DNA from: Erinaceus europaeus
Lineage: Eukaryota; Chordata; Mammalia; Eulipotyphla; Erinaceidae
Direction of reading: 5' to 3'
NCBI RefSeq assembly: GCF_950295315.1
Contig: NC_080175.1
Location: 70,835,752-70,899,751, forward strand
DNA: 64,000 nucleotides
Below the pieces are notes generated by a model, which did not search any database, was not told the origin of the DNA, and was given only the letters and a program-made list of their open reading frames with translations. Below, piece by piece: positions 1 through 11,771 of the stretch. How positions within the stretch are numbered: the first letter of the stretch is position 1; the number at the start of each line of letters is the position of its first letter. Made by a program: the position numbers and the translations under genes.

Positions 1-565
1 GTGGCATAACTATACACAAATAATGTCAAAGGACATAAAATATGGTGATGATGCATATGATACAGCAAATCTTAACAAAGGGATTTTTTCAAAGTTAACC
101 CAATTGCCAAACAATGTGATTATAGCAATAACTAGCTATTGTCTTCTTAAACCCTAAGACAGCAGGAACCTCCCGCTTCCTCTATAGAGTCTGTATTTCC
201 CCCAGTCCTGGAACCTCTGGAGTGGGGCTCACTTTCCTGCATGCTTTTCTCAAGTCATACCAAATGATATTGAATCCACTAATCCCAGCCTAATCAATAC
301 AACGAGTAACACCTCAGCATACTTCACTTCAGACTGTGTCCAGAGACATCAGGCATGGAATGTCATCCCTTCACCCTCATTACTCAGGTGAGACCTTTCC
401 TTTCATGGTATTCTCTAATTCCATTCCAGGAGGTTCACTTCCTAACAAAGTCCCAAAACCTAGATATAGACCAGATCCAGTAAGACAGAGCATATGTTCA
501 CATGTATCCATAAATTAGGGCAAAATATATACCTGAAAGCAAAAGTACACAATAGTTTGTAGTGA
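1..565 (+). mobile_element. L1 3'UTR fragment, sense
   Basis: Matches the complement of 37330-37750 in the L1 at 36.8-39.2 kb: the shared blocks include CTTCACTTCAGACTGTGTCC, AGGTGAGACCTTTCC and AACAAAGTCCCAAAACCTAG. It extends beyond the window's left edge and stops before the L1 3' end. Confidence 0.8.
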
Positions 566-1734
566 GTCAGTATCAAGTTCATAATGAAATAGTGTCTATT
601 TAAACTTAGATACCCTTCTCACCTATTTCCTATTACAGTTTGTTTCACTTACTCCAAAGCTAACCTTATAAAAGCAAGGACTGCAAAAGCTTAATAAGGG
701 CAAGAGACTGGCATACTTTAAGGATGACTATTTAGTCACTATCAGGCCATTCCACCAGCTGGGACCCTAATCGGGGATTAGGACCCTAATCTGAGATTCC
801 CAAACAGACTTGATGGGCCTAGACCTTGAATAAATCCCTCTCTCCGTTGTTACAGGTCATTTCTATCAGGAATAACACTATAGATCCTTTTGTGGGCCCC
901 CATAGGACCTGGCCCTCAACTTGGATCATCACACCAAAAGCAAATACATATATCCCAGGAGAAGAAGGGTTAATTATTTCCCACTTTCAAGGATCAGACA
1001 TAAAATAAGTCAATCCAGAAATAAAGTACTGGTTTCCTGCCTATTCTTGTAAACAGCCTCATAAAGTAGTATGCTCTCATTGCAATCTGGTATGAAGAAT
1101 TTTATTGTAAATTAATGATTGTATTCTTTCATAACATCCACCCATCCACACTGTTTATTTGCAGTCTTTCAAAAAAAAGGCAAATTACACTTTTTCTCAA
1201 ACTAGAAATTTCCACAAATCACTCCAATGTTCATACCCTTCATGTTTGAGATCGAAGCTTCTCCAGGGGGAAACTTCTGATGAGGCTGCTCCACTGATAT
1301 CACGTGGAATGTGCAGATGGCCAATTATTCTAGTTATGAATCTAGATGGCTCTCCTCAAAGAACACATTAGATGTTTTATCTGTCTCTGAGTTTGCTTTT
1401 CTTATAATATAGTTTATAGCATATTTTGAAATGTTCTTGTTTTGGGGGTGCTTTAGGGAATGAAGTCATCTTGGAGTAGACAGTTGGTGAGTGCAGGGGA
1501 AATTAAGTATTTAGCATCATGTAGAAAAGGCAATCAGTTCTCATTTAACGCATTATCCCTCCAGTATAGGATTAAAGACACATTTTCAATATCTTTGTAT
1601 TACTTCCATTACGTATGGCTCACTAACAAATGATACATTTATAAATTCATGGAGAACTCCCTTTGCCAGTGCATTATTTCTAGGGTGTAAAGGCTTAAAT
1701 AAGAAACATGATTTTGTTTTTATAGTAGCAAACA
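566..1734. other. Intron with no recognised feature
   Basis: I see no gene, intact repeat head or strong structure here. The short ORFs have no family resemblance. Confidence 0.6.
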
Positions 1735-1862
1735 GACAGGGTAGCTAATATAATGGCTATGCAAAAGATGTTGAGACCTGAGACTGTAGTGCCAAGCTTC
1801 CCCCACTGCACCATCATAAGCCAGAACTGAGTAATGCTCTGATAAAAATAATAGAAATAAAT
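1735..1862 (+). repeat. S3 SINE, degraded
   Basis: GCTAATATAATGGCTATGCA at the head and CATCATAAGCCAGAACTGAG then AATGCTCTG before the A-rich tail match S3. Confidence 0.7.
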
Positions 1863-1889
1863 TATTACTACTACTGCTGCTGCTTTTTA

Positions 1890-2335
1890 ATATTTTTTCC
1901 TTTTATGGGGAGATGATGTTTTAAATTTGACAGTAAATACAATAGTTTGTACATGTATAACATTTCTCAGTTTTCCACATAACAATACAACCCCCACTAG
2001 GTCATCTGTCATCCTTTTCCAGGACCTGTATTCTCCCCTACTATTGTTAATAACTATAATAATAGCAATGATTTTTTACTGATTTAAAAATGATAAACAA
2101 GAACGTAGGATAAAAGGGGTACAATTCCACACAATTCTCACCACCAGAGTTCAGCATCCTATCCCCTCCATTGGACGCTTTATTATTCTTTATCCCTCTA
2201 GGAGTATGCATTATTTAAATATGGCATACGGTGATACTGAGAATTGAATCTGGGACTTCTGAGCCTTAGGCATAAAATTGTGCTGCAATTCCTTCAATAC
2301 CACGGGGACTGGGTTTTTTACTTTTTTATAGCCCC
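1890..2335 (-). mobile_element. L1 3'UTR fragments, antisense, with a SINE remnant
   Basis: 1920-2035 contains ATAGTTTGTACATGTATAAC and ACCCCCACTAGGTCATCTGTC, the complement of the L1 3' end seen at 16320-16440. 2090-2200 contains GGGGTACAATTCCACACAAT, the other L1 3' end type. The stretch 2225-2320 has a box-B complement (ATTGAATCTGGGAC) of an old SINE. Confidence 0.65.
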
Positions 2336-3480
2336 ATTTTTTTATTCTTGTTTTTATTTCACGTGTTAGTGACTTGAGTCTCCCAATATGTCTTTGGTTT
2401 TAAGATCCTGCAATGTTTCACCAATATTTTCTTTTATGTGGTCTAGTGTCTATATCTTCAATTCATTTTGATCTGATTTTGGTACAAGGAGTTAGAAGAG
2501 TATAGATATCACTGTCCAATTGTTCTAGCAACATTTGCTGAAGAAACCTTTTCCCCATTGAATGATTTTGGCCCCTTTTCCATATATTAAGTGATCGTAT
2601 ATGTATGGACTTATTTCTGAGCTTTCAATTCTGTTTCATTGATTCTGGCTCTACTTTTTTTCCCAGTACCATCCTGTTTTAGTTACTATTGCTTTGTAAT
2701 ATAAACTGAAGTTGGGGGCTGTAAAATGTCCATTTTTTATTCATTTTTCTCAGAAGGGTATTGCTGTTTGTGGGGTTTTGTGGTTCTACACATTTTTGGA
2801 TGAGTTGTTTGATTTCCTTGAAAAGTATCATAGGGGTCTTGATAAGGATTAATTGAAATTGTATGTAATTTTTGGTAGAATGGCCATTTAATATTTTTTT
2901 TCAATTCAGGAACAAATAATGTTCTTCCATTTCTATGTGTCCTCTATTTTATTAATATTTTATAGTTTTCCTTGTAAAGGTCCCTCACCTCCTTTGTTCA
3001 TGGCATCTATTATTATGATCTTAACAGACTATTATTAAGAACCATTCATTGCCCCCCAAAAGAATAAACATTCTTTTCAGGTGCGCACAGAATATTCTCA
3101 AGAATTGACCATGTATTGAGACACAAAGATAGCCTTAAAAAATATATGGGGAGTCGGGCTGTAGTACAGTGGGCTAAGCGCAGGTGGCGCAAAGCACAAA
3201 GACAGGCATAAGGATCCCGGTTCGAACCCCGGCTCCCCACCTGCAGGGGAGTTGCTTCACAGGCGGTGAAGCAGGTCTGCAGGTGTCTATCTTTCTCTCC
3301 TCCTCTCTGTCTTCCCCTCCCTCTCTCCATTTCTCTCTGTCCTATCCAACAACAACAACAACAATAATAACTACAACAATAAAACAACAAGGGCAACAAA
3401 AGGGAAAAAATAAATAAAATAAAAAAATATATATATGGACATTGAGATCATGATTTTTTTTTCCAGATGATGAGATTAGA
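2336..3480 (-). mobile_element. L1 ORF2 fragment with 5' inversion (antisense then sense after about 3048)
   Basis: 2336-3048 reads as antisense ORF2 (complement contains TGGGAGACTCAAGTCACTAA and ATTCAATGGGGAAAAGG). From about 3049 the orientation is sense (CATTCTTTTCAGGTGCGCAC, ATTCTCAAGAATTGACCATG), an ORF2 part that lies upstream. A SINE interrupts it at 3150-3420, and L1 continues weakly to about 3830 around the next SINE. Confidence 0.7.
3150..3420 (+). repeat. S1 SINE
   Basis: Complete: head with box A (TAGTACAGTGG), box B (GGTTCGAACCC), body and CAA-rich tail. TSD about AAAAAATATATGG on both sides (3137-3149 and the tail end). Confidence 0.9.
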
Positions 3481-3491
3481 AATCAACTACA

Positions 3492-3782
3492 GGGGGTTGG
3501 GCAGTAGCGCAGTGGGTGAAGCGTACATGGTTGAAGCACAAGGACCAGAGTAAGGATCCTGGTTCAATCCCCCGGCTCCCCACCTGCAAGGGGGTTGCCT
3601 CACAAGCGGTGAAGCAGGTCTTCAGGTGTCTTTCTTTCTGTCCCTTTCTCTGTCTTCCCCTCATTTTCCATTTCTCTCTGTCCTGTCCAACAACAGTGAC
3701 ATCAACAACAATAATAATAACCACAACAATGATAAAACAACAAGGACAACAAAAGGGAAATAAATAAATATTTTAAAAAAGT
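3492..3782 (+). repeat. S1 SINE
   Basis: Full-length copy with an 11-bp TSD AATCAACTACA (3481-3491 and 3783-3793). Box A TAGCGCAGTGG and box B GGTTCAATCCC are visible. Confidence 0.92.
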
Positions 3783-4059
3783 AATCAACTACAAAAATAC
3801 AAGAAGAAATTCCCCCAAAACATGAATTATGAGTTTTAGGCTTATGATTAGACAAACCAAACTAATTTCTAAATTTGATATAGTCATTGATCCAAAAAAT
3901 ATCTACTGAGGTGCTAAGCCATGGGAGTGCAGCAGTGAATGAAATCCCAGAGACTTATATTCTGACCAGTGAACAGAAAGCAACAATGGAATTAGAGCAG
4001 AGTAGACTATATTAAATCTATATGCAAGAACTTATGTGGGGGCCACATATGAGACTCAG

Positions 4060-4215
4060 GCAGCAACCAAGAGTTTATAGAGGGCTAGAGAATGGGAAAG
4101 CTATCATGGGAGGAGGTGGGTTAAGGAGATTGGGTGGTGGGAATTGTGTGGAGTTGTACCCCTCCTACCTTATGGTTTTGTTCGTTAATCCTTTCTTAAA
4201 TAAAAAATTTAAAAA
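4060..4215 (+). mobile_element. L1 3' end
   Basis: GAGAATGGGAAAGCTATCAT, GGTGGTGGGAATTGTGTGGA and TTATGGTTTTGTT then CTTTCTTAAATAAAAAA give the 3' terminus and A-tail of the same L1 type as at 36.85 kb. Confidence 0.85.
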
Positions 4216-4234
4216 AATTGTCATAATACAAAGT

Positions 4235-4455
4235 TTAAAAATTATTCATCTTTTTATTTCCTTATGTCATTTTATTTAGAGTGTTAGTTGTTTATAGTAC
4301 AGCTACTGATACCTGGGTAAAATTTCTCATCTCGCTATGATAAGTGTCTGCAAGAGCCTCTGATCCCCAACTTAGGTCCTTTTCCACCATCATGCACCAG
4401 TCAATCAACTTTTAGACCTGTACTTTACATTAATTCAAGAGGAGGTAGATTCTTG
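4235..4455 (-). mobile_element. L1 3'UTR fragment, antisense
   Basis: TATAGTACAGCTACTGATAC and TCCTTTTCCACCATCATGCA match the fragments at 23.4 kb and 63.6 kb. Confidence 0.55.
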
Positions 4456-5225
4456 AATAGTAATTTCAATCTTAATTATGAAAAAACTACTAGTAACACA
4501 AGATCTTTATGGTAAAAAAAAAGTCCACATAAATATATCTATGTTTATATACATAGAGAAAGGGATTATATAACATGACACATACCCAAGTGACTATTTT
4601 CTTTTTAACAACAACCAAAGCATCACAGTGCTGAATTTCACAACCTTGAGGGTTATGAGCTACTGATTTAATAAAACAGCAGCTGTATATACCAGGGCAG
4701 CAGTATGGCCAGCCAATTTAGTGCACTGGCCATTTCAGGGAAATAACTGTAAATATAGTTGGCTAAAATAAAAATGAAAAAAAATCTGTGCCAAACTTTG
4801 AGTGGTCTCACGTCTGTCAACGTGGCAGTCCTTTTTTTGGAGGAAATCAGATCACACACTCTGAGATAGCATCACTGATAGCTAGCAACTTAGTCATTTA
4901 ATATTTGAGTTTTTCTCATAAGAGTTCAGCACTGCAAAATGTGTTTTAAACACCCCAGCTTTTTAAGCTCTCTGCTTTCTTTGGCTCTGTGACAAATGGA
5001 GAGTATTTGCATTTGAGGTATGTCAGTCTTTACTATAGTGTATTTTAGTACTTGAGCCCCTAGAAAAGAAGATAGAAATCACTCTCTTTTACTCAGTTCT
5101 TGCTCTTTGGTTTCTGTTTATTAGAAGTTTTTGTCCTTCTTTAATATCCTACTGCCTTTCAGCCACCACACTGTAGATGCTACAAAAGAAAAGAAAAAGA
5201 AGAATATAGAGGTCAATTGGAATAT

Positions 5226-5530
5226 TTAAAAAAAAAAACTTCTTTTTAAAAAATATTTATTCACTTTTATTGCCCTTGTTTTTCATCGTTGTTATAGTTA
5301 TAATTGTTGTTGTTATTGATGTCGTCGTTGTTGAATAGGACAGAGAGAAATGGAGAGATGAGGGGAAGACAGAGAGGGGAAGAGAAAGATAGACACCTGC
5401 GGACCTACTTCTCTGCTTGTGAAGCAACTCCCCTGCAAGTGGGGAACTGGGGTCTCAAACCGGGATCCTAATGCCAGTACTTGAGCTTTGTGCCATGTGC
5501 ACTTAACCTGCTGTGGTACCGCCTGACTCC
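5226..5530 (-). repeat. S1 SINE
   Basis: Antisense copy: tail complement, GATAGGACAGAGAGAAATGG, box-B complement GGGGTCTCAAACCGGGATCC, head complement ending CCTGACTCCCC. TSD TGGAAT. Confidence 0.9.
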
Positions 5531-5681
5531 CCTGGAATTTTTATTCATGACTGAAAGTGGAATAATTGTAATTTTGTCCTCCAAATTGCCAAATTTATCT
5601 TCCTTTCTACTGGATGGTTTCTCTCAGATATAGAATACAGATAAGCAAGGCATAAAACCTCATTTAAAAAACTTGTAACCA

Positions 5682-5883
5682 GGGGGCAGGCAGTGGTGAA
5701 CCTGGTTAAGTGCTACATTACAGTGTACAAGGACCCAAGTTCAAGCCCCTGGTCCCTGCCTGCAATGGGAAGGCTTCACAGTGATGAAGCAGGGCTGCAG
5801 GTGTTGGTCTCTCTCACTCAATATCTATCCCCTCAAGTTCTCTCTGTCTCTATCCAATAATAAATAAATATTTAAAAAAAATA
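5682..5883 (+). repeat. S2 SINE
   Basis: Head GGGGGCAGGCAGTGGTGAAC, box B AAGTTCAAGCCCC, end CTCTATCCAATAATAAATAA. TSD GTAACCA (5675-5681 and 5884-5890). Confidence 0.9.
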
Positions 5884-5891
5884 GTAACCAT

Positions 5892-6182
5892 GGAGTCAGG
5901 TGGTAGCACAGTGGGTTAAGCGCACGTAGAGCAAATAGCAAGGACCAGCCTAAGGATCCTGGTTCGAACCCCACTCCCCACCTGCAGGGGAGTCACTTCA
6001 CAGGCAGTGAAGGAGGTCTACAGGTATCTTTCTCTCACCCTTCTGTCTTCCCCTCCTCTCTCCATTTCTCTCTGTCCTATCCAACAATGATGACATCAAT
6101 AACAACATCAATAACAACTACAACAACAATGAAAAACAAAAAGGGCAACCAAAGGGAAAATAAACAAAAAAATAAAATAAAA
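5892..6182 (+). repeat. S1 SINE
   Basis: Full-length. It begins one or two bases after the right TSD of the preceding SINE and ends AAAATAGTAA, so its own TSD (ATAGTAA) reuses the same site. Confidence 0.88.
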
Positions 6183-6214
6183 ATAGTAAACTGCCTCTTT
6201 TTGTGAAAACTGTG

Positions 6215-6432
6215 GTGTGGGCTGGGCAGTGATGCACCTGGTTAAATGCACACGTTAATTACTTTGCACAAAGACCCTGGTCAAACCCTGTGTGTGTGTG
6301 TGTGTGTGTGGGGGGGGGTGCTTAACAGGTGAATCAAGTGCTGCAGGTATATCTATCTCCCAGTCCCTCTCTGTTTCCCATTCTATCTCAATTTCTCTCT
6401 GTCCTATCAAGTAAAAGGAAAAAATAAACTAT
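6215..6432 (+). repeat. S2 SINE with (TG)n
   Basis: Head GGGCTGGGCAGTGATGCACC; a (TG)n then G10 run replaces the sequence after box B at 6290-6318. Confidence 0.8.
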
Positions 6433-6490
6433 GGTGCTTCTTAGACAGAAGAGGAGAGGGGAGTAATATTGGTGGTAGAGGTGGTAAGTT

Positions 6491-6554
6491 GTACACATAC
6501 ACTTAGGTGTACACATAGGTGTGTACACATACACTTAGGTGTACACATAGGTGT
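6491..6554 (+). repeat. Tandem duplication of a 32-bp unit
   Basis: Two identical 32-bp units of GTACACATACACTTAGGTGT followed by ACACATAGGTGT at 6491-6522 and 6523-6554. Confidence 0.9.
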
Positions 6555-6559
6555 GCAAC

Positions 6560-7415
6560 TGTACCTCTGAAATCTTAAAAAAATGAAACTGTGAGGGGTA
6601 TGATATTGAAAGCCTCAGGAGAATTTGGAAAACCAACTGCAGAAACTCTCAAGGCACCTTATGGAAGAAGAATGTCATTATTTATGTTATACGTGACCTT
6701 TAAGGGGCTTGCTTTATCCACCTAAAGGTTTTCCTTGGATATAGTTAATACTGTTGCCATTAATTGAATTATAAATAATAAAAAAAACTCCCCTCATCTG
6801 TGACACCTTAAGATTTATTTTTCTTTATCATTGTAATATCATGCCAAATTTTTGTTTTGTCAAAGAAGAGAGCTCCATGAAAATTTGACAAAAATACTGA
6901 ACTCGAATCTTTTCTATATTAAGTGATCTCAAGTCTTAACATGCAGTGAGATTGATATGATTGTAGTTGAGGAAAATGATGTCAGAGAAAAACAGAAGTT
7001 CAGAGAGATTAGAATGTTATGACATTCATTTGCAGCCTCTTAGTCTTTTAAGAAGAAAAAGGGAAGTTACTGGGGAGACTACCTCTTGTTTAAGTGCCGT
7101 GTCTCACTCTGCCATTTACTGGTTTCACTGGCAATCAAGCATACAGTTTAGATATTCTTTCTGAATCTGGTGATTTTAAAAAACAGACTTAGTGATTAAC
7201 TATGCTTTGATATGGGCAATGATTGTTTTTCACTAGTTCTGATGCAAAGAACCAGTTTAGTCAACAGTATTCCAAGGACTGCCCTCTTTGTGTACATGGA
7301 TAATTTGTATATATACATCTAAGATTTTTCAGACATTTATATGTTTTTTGTAAGCAAATAAAAATTTTAAATGATGAAAAAAAATTCAAACCAATGTTGT
7401 TACTAAAAATTGAAA
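6560..7415. other. Intron with no recognised feature
   Basis: AT-rich unique-looking sequence; no coding or repeat signature seen. Confidence 0.6.
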
Positions 7416-7424
7416 TGATTTGGG

Positions 7425-7617
7425 CCAAGTGGTGGTGCACCTGGTTGAACACACGTATTACAATGTCCAGGGACCCAGGTTTGAGCCCCTAGTCCCTACC
7501 TGCAGGGGGAAAGCTTTGAGAGTGGTGAAGCAGTGCTTCAGGTGTCTCCCTCTCTATCATACCCTTCCCTCTTGATTTCTGGCTTTTTCTATCCAATAAA
7601 GATTTAAAAAGTTTTTA
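7425..7617 (+). repeat. S2 SINE
   Basis: GGGCCAAGTGGTGGTGCACC head, GGTTTGAGCCCC box B, TTTCTATCCAATAAAGATT end. Confidence 0.88.
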
Positions 7618-7844
7618 AAAATTCAAATAATAATCAAGAACAAATTGTATCTTTGAAGATTTATTTTCATTTACATTACATGGTACAGTTTCACATGACA
7701 GAGAAAGTGAGAGAGGAAGCAAAGCACCATTCTGGTATAAATGGCATGAAAGATCAAATCAGGATTCAGGCGACTTCATGCTCTACCAACTATTTCTCCA
7801 GCTACCTCAGTTATCTTAGAGGAAAAGATAGTGATAGAAAGAAA

Positions 7845-8042
7845 TCGGGGCTGGCTTACCCAGTAGACGACACATGTTAATATGGATATTATCATGTACC
7901 TAGATCCAAGCCCCTTGCCCTCCTCTGCAGTGGGGAAACATGACTAGTGGTGGAGCAGTGTTGCAGGTGTATATCCTTTCCTTTATCTGTCTCTCCTTCT
8001 CTCTCCTTATTTTTCCTCTCTCTGTCTCTCACCCTCTGTAAT
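7845..8042 (+). repeat. S2 SINE, degraded
   Basis: GGGGCTGGCTTACCCAGTAG head; ACACATGTTAAT, GGTGGAGCAGTGTTGCAGGT and pyrimidine body match S2. Confidence 0.75.
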
Positions 8043-8377
8043 GTTACAGATGACCAATAGGCACACGAAAGAAATGTTCATCTTCAATTATTATTAGGGA
8101 AATACAGATCAAAATGCACTGAGAAGCCCAAGACAACAATAAGAAACAACCTTACACCTGTGAGAATAGTTTATGTCAAGAATACCAGAAACAGCAGGGG
8201 CTCCTGAGGGTATAGATAAAAATGATTCCTCTGTACAGTTCCGGGAGTATATAAATTAATTCATGTACTCTGAAAAATATTCTGAGATTTCTCTAAAGTA
8301 TTAATAATACATCTGCCAGATGATCCAAAGATTCACTCATAACTCATAGATCTCTAACTTAAAAAAAATAAAACATG

Positions 8378-8492
8378 GGCTGGGGAGAGAGCATAGTTAT
8401 CCAAAAAGACTTTTATGCTGAGGCACCAAAGGTCCCAGGTTCAGTCTTCAGAACCACCATAAGTCAAAGCTGAATAGTGCTCTTGTTAAAAA
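8378..8492 (+). repeat. S3 SINE
   Basis: GGGCTGGGGAGAGAGCATAG head, CCAGGTTCAGTCTTCAG box B, AAGCTGAATAGTGCTCTTG end. Confidence 0.8.
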
Positions 8493-8642
8493 AGGAGAGG
8501 AGAGGTGAGGAGATGGAAAGAAAGGAGAAGGGGATAAGATAGGATAGGATAGGATAGGATAGGAGAGGAGAGGAGAGGAGAGGAGAGGAGAGGAGAGGAG
8601 AGGAGAGGAGAGGAGAGGAGAGGAGAGGAGAGGAAAAAAGGG
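8493..8642 (+). repeat. (GGAGA)n / (GGATA)n repeat grown from the SINE tail
   Basis: Purine-only 5-bp repeat; five GGATA units are followed by about twelve GGAGA units. Long pseudo-ORFs on the other strand (LLSSPLLSSP) are only this repeat. Confidence 0.95.
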
Positions 8643-9194
8643 AATACAAACCCTAATCCAAAATGATATATTTTGTTCACTATGCGACACTATATAAAAT
8701 ATCCAAGATTTGGAAATAATCCATGTCCAATAAAACACACACACACATAATGGGATACTACTCAGCTATAAGAAGAGATGAAATCTTACCTTTTTCTGAA
8801 ACATGAATGGAATTACAGGTATCGTACTAAGAAAATTAAGTTGGAAGCAAAAAGAAAAATTCTAGACGTTCTCACTCACGTGGTATTTAAGAAACAAAGC
8901 AATGGGAAAAGAATGTGAAACCTATGTCTCCATGTTTCTGTCTACAGATATGATGTTACTAAGAGGATATTGGAAAGGTGCTTACAAGGGGCCAAGGAAT
9001 CCAATGTTCTGAGTTCATGAGATATTAGCTTACTTATGGGGAAGGTGTGCTATTGCATATTTCAAGGAGGTGTCTGTTTATGCCCCTCTTTTATGGAATC
9101 ATTTGGTTTTTGTTGTGGTAGAACTCAGAGAGTTTCATGTCTTAAAATTATTCGTTTATAATATTAGTGCAATATAACTACTTTCTTCCATTTA

Positions 9195-9472
9195 ATAGTT
9201 TTTTTTTAGAAATTTCTATTTTTATATTTATTTTTTATTCCCCTTTGTTGCCCTTGTTGTTTTAGTGTTGTTGTTATTGATGTTGTTGTTGAATAGGACA
9301 GAGAGAAATGGAGAGAGGAGGAAAAGACAGAGGGGGAGAGAAAGATAGACACCTGCAGACCTGCTTCACCACTTGTGAAGCAACTCCCCCACAGGTGGGG
9401 AGCTGGGGGCTTGAACCAGGATCCTTATGCTGGTTCTTGCACTTTGCACCACATGAGCTCAACCTGACTCCC
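9195..9472 (-). repeat. S1 SINE
   Basis: Antisense copy with GAATAGGACAGAGAGAAATG, GGGGGCTTGAACCAGGATCC and head complement AACCTGACTCCC. Confidence 0.88.
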
Positions 9473-9566
9473 GTAGATATTTTTTATGATAGTTTCTCTC
9501 ACTAAGCATTACTGAAATTGTCTTTAACCACAAAAGTGTACAGATTGCCAAAGGAAACCCCATCAA

Positions 9567-9610
<44 letters not shown>
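9567..9610 (+). repeat. (CA)n microsatellite
   Basis: 22 CA dinucleotides without interruption. Confidence 0.97.
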
Positions 9611-9612
<2 letters not shown>

Positions 9613-10368
9613 GTTCTGGATTTCAAATTGTACTTGGACGTTGTCAAAATAGCATGATATTGGACAAAGTAAGACCCATATGTGTGAAGCAGAATTAAGA
9701 TTCCAGAAAGTAAAACATATGTATGGCAATTTAGCCATGAGAAAGAAGCTGAGGGCATAAAATCTAAAAAGGATAGTATCTTTGATAAATGAGATTGGGC
9801 AAACTGGACAGCCATATGCAAAAGAATGAAACTGGACCACCATGTCAGCCAAGCACTAATATAACTGACGTGGATCAGAGCTGACTGGTAATCCCCAAGC
9901 ATACTGAAGGAAAAGCAGACAAAAAGACTCTAGCATGTGGGCTTTAAAAGAGATAGAAACAGACTCAATGCAAACCAAAAACCATTTTACACTTGTTGAT
10001 TAGTTGACTTGTTATCTATGTTGAAAGAAACTCTGGGAAAGTGTTGATATGGAGCTTATTGATACAGACACTATCATATGCAGTGTAGGGTGAGGTGAGC
10101 AAGCACAGTTCATCTTCTCCTATTTCTCAGATTGTCTCTGGGAATATGATGTAAGTTTTCAGTGGGAAAGTGTGTAATGATTTAAACCAATGCTTGTGTA
10201 ATGTGTATGTGAACCACTATCAAACATGATAGGGCACAGATTCTGAATCAGAAATCTGGGGTGCGGCCGGAGAGCATGCATTCCTCCTGCATTCTCAGGT
10301 CAGGATGCTGCTGCTTGTCTGGACAAGTATCTCTATCGTCTGTGTTTATGTTGTGCACTATGGATCTG
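9611..10368. other. Intron; weak L1-like segment, otherwise nothing recognised
   Basis: 9640-9900 contains AGAATGAAACTGGACCACCA, reminiscent of antique L1 ORF2, without a clear boundary. The rest is unique-looking. Confidence 0.5.
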
Positions 10369-10388
10369 CACACACACACACACACACC
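10369..10388 (+). repeat. (CA)n microsatellite
   Basis: About ten CA units. Confidence 0.9.
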
Positions 10389-10419
10389 ACTGACTTATAC
10401 TCCTCAGAAATTGTACTGC

Positions 10420-10639
10420 CAGGGGCCAGGTGGTGGCGCACCTGGTTGAGCGCACATGTCACAGTGCTCAAGGACCCAGGTTCAAGCCCCTGGCCCCCAC
10501 CTGCAAGGGGAAAGCTTCACAGTGGTGAAGCAGTGCTGCAGGTGTCTCTCTCCTTCTCTATCACCCCCTTCCCTCTCAGTTTCTGACTGTCTCTATCCAG
10601 CAAATAAATAAAGATAAAAAAAATTTAAAAAAAAAGAAA
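10420..10639 (+). repeat. S2 SINE
   Basis: Near-consensus head GGGGCCAGGTGGTGGCGCAC, box B GGTTCAAGCCCC. Perfect 14-bp TSD AGAAATTGTACTGC (10406-10419 and 10640-10653), so a recent insertion. Confidence 0.94.
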
Positions 10640-10861
10640 AGAAATTGTACTGCTCTCAGCGGTGATAGATCATTATCATTATTAACACAGAGACGGTCCT
10701 CCTTTACTTTACCAGCACTTTATTTTTACCTTGTTTTCCTAGCTACATCTTAGTTCCAGGAATCAAAATGTTTAAGATATTAATTCTCTGCAGGTTTATC
10801 TTTCCTGATACTCTTATGTAATTGTCATTTGCACTGATTTCTAGTTGAGTTTAAAGGAATT

Positions 10862-10867
<6 letters not shown>

Positions 10868-10904
<37 letters not shown>
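10868..10904 (+). repeat. (CA)n microsatellite
   Basis: About 18 CA units. Confidence 0.95.
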
Positions 10905-10905
<1 letters not shown>

Positions 10906-11490
10906 CACTCAGTGCTGGCAGAATTGGTGTTTTCTATATACACATAGTAGATGTGTTTGAAGTGAGCACCAAGAGAATGACACAAGTCTCTTTAACACCT
11001 ACCATTTGAAGATGTTTACATTAGAAAACATATTGACCATACTTCCTCAAATGCTGTATACTGTATTTCATGCTCTGGGGCACTGAATCATTTTAGGAAG
11101 TCAATGGAATGAAGACTTTTGCATGTCACCTTGGTATTGCAGTTGTATCAGATGGGACAGTTGGCATTTGACTACTTAAAAATAAAATAATTGCAAAGCT
11201 TCCAAAGATATTAAAATTTATATTTATTACATGCGGTATAGTTATTTATATATCACAATTCAAACAGTATATGAAATATGGAGTTCTACTCCGGTCTCCA
11301 TATGTGCCATACCTTTTTTACTATATGCATGTGTCATTGTATCCAAGATTATAATTATCAATATATGGATTTTTGAAAAAGAAATAGAAAAAAAATAAAG
11401 CAATGAAAAATAAAATAGGAAAAAAATTTTAAGCAAAGCATACAAAATAAAGATAAAATTAGATGATGCAGCAATAAAATGCATTGCCTA

Positions 11491-11753
11491 AGAAGTTGAA
11501 AAACAAGATCAGAAGGGAAAACACAAGTAGAACCTGAACTGGAATTGGCGTATTGCACCAAAGTAAAAGACTCTGGAGTGGGGATGGGGGGGAAGAATGC
11601 AGGTCCAAAAATGATGACAGAGGACCTAATGGGGGTTGCATTGTAATATGGAAAACTGGGAAATGTTATGCATGTACAAACTATTGTATTTACTGTCGAA
11701 TGTAAAACATTAATTCCCCAGTAAAGAAATTAAATTAAAATAAAATAAAATAA
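11491..11753 (+). mobile_element. L1 3' end, short 5'-truncated insertion
   Basis: L1 3'UTR end (AGATCAGAAGGGAAAACACA ... GTACAAACTATTGTATTTAC ... TTAATTCCCCAGTAAAGAAA) with an 18-bp TSD AATAAAATGCATTGCCTA (11473-11490 and 11754-11771). Confidence 0.92.
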
Positions 11754-11771
11754 AATAAAATGCATTGCCTA

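Larger units (their letters stand above)
8045..9180 (+). mobile_element. L1 ORF2 3' part and 3'UTR, sense, degraded
   Basis: GAAATGTTCATCTTCAATTA, GGAAATACAGATCAAAATGC, CACACATAATGGGATACTAC and CTCAGCTATAAGAAGAGATG are the L1 ORF2 C-terminal region. A SINE with a purine repeat interrupts it at 8378-8645. Confidence 0.8.

Noticed and set aside
3150..3260. tRNA gene suggested by box A and box B
   Set aside because: It is the head of an S1 SINE with body, tail and TSD; many identical heads occur. No functional tRNA fold with CCA-ready acceptor stem was seen.
8448..8744. Minus-strand ORFs of repeated LLSSPLLSSP
   Set aside because: Pure translation of the (GGAGA)n repeat; not a gene.
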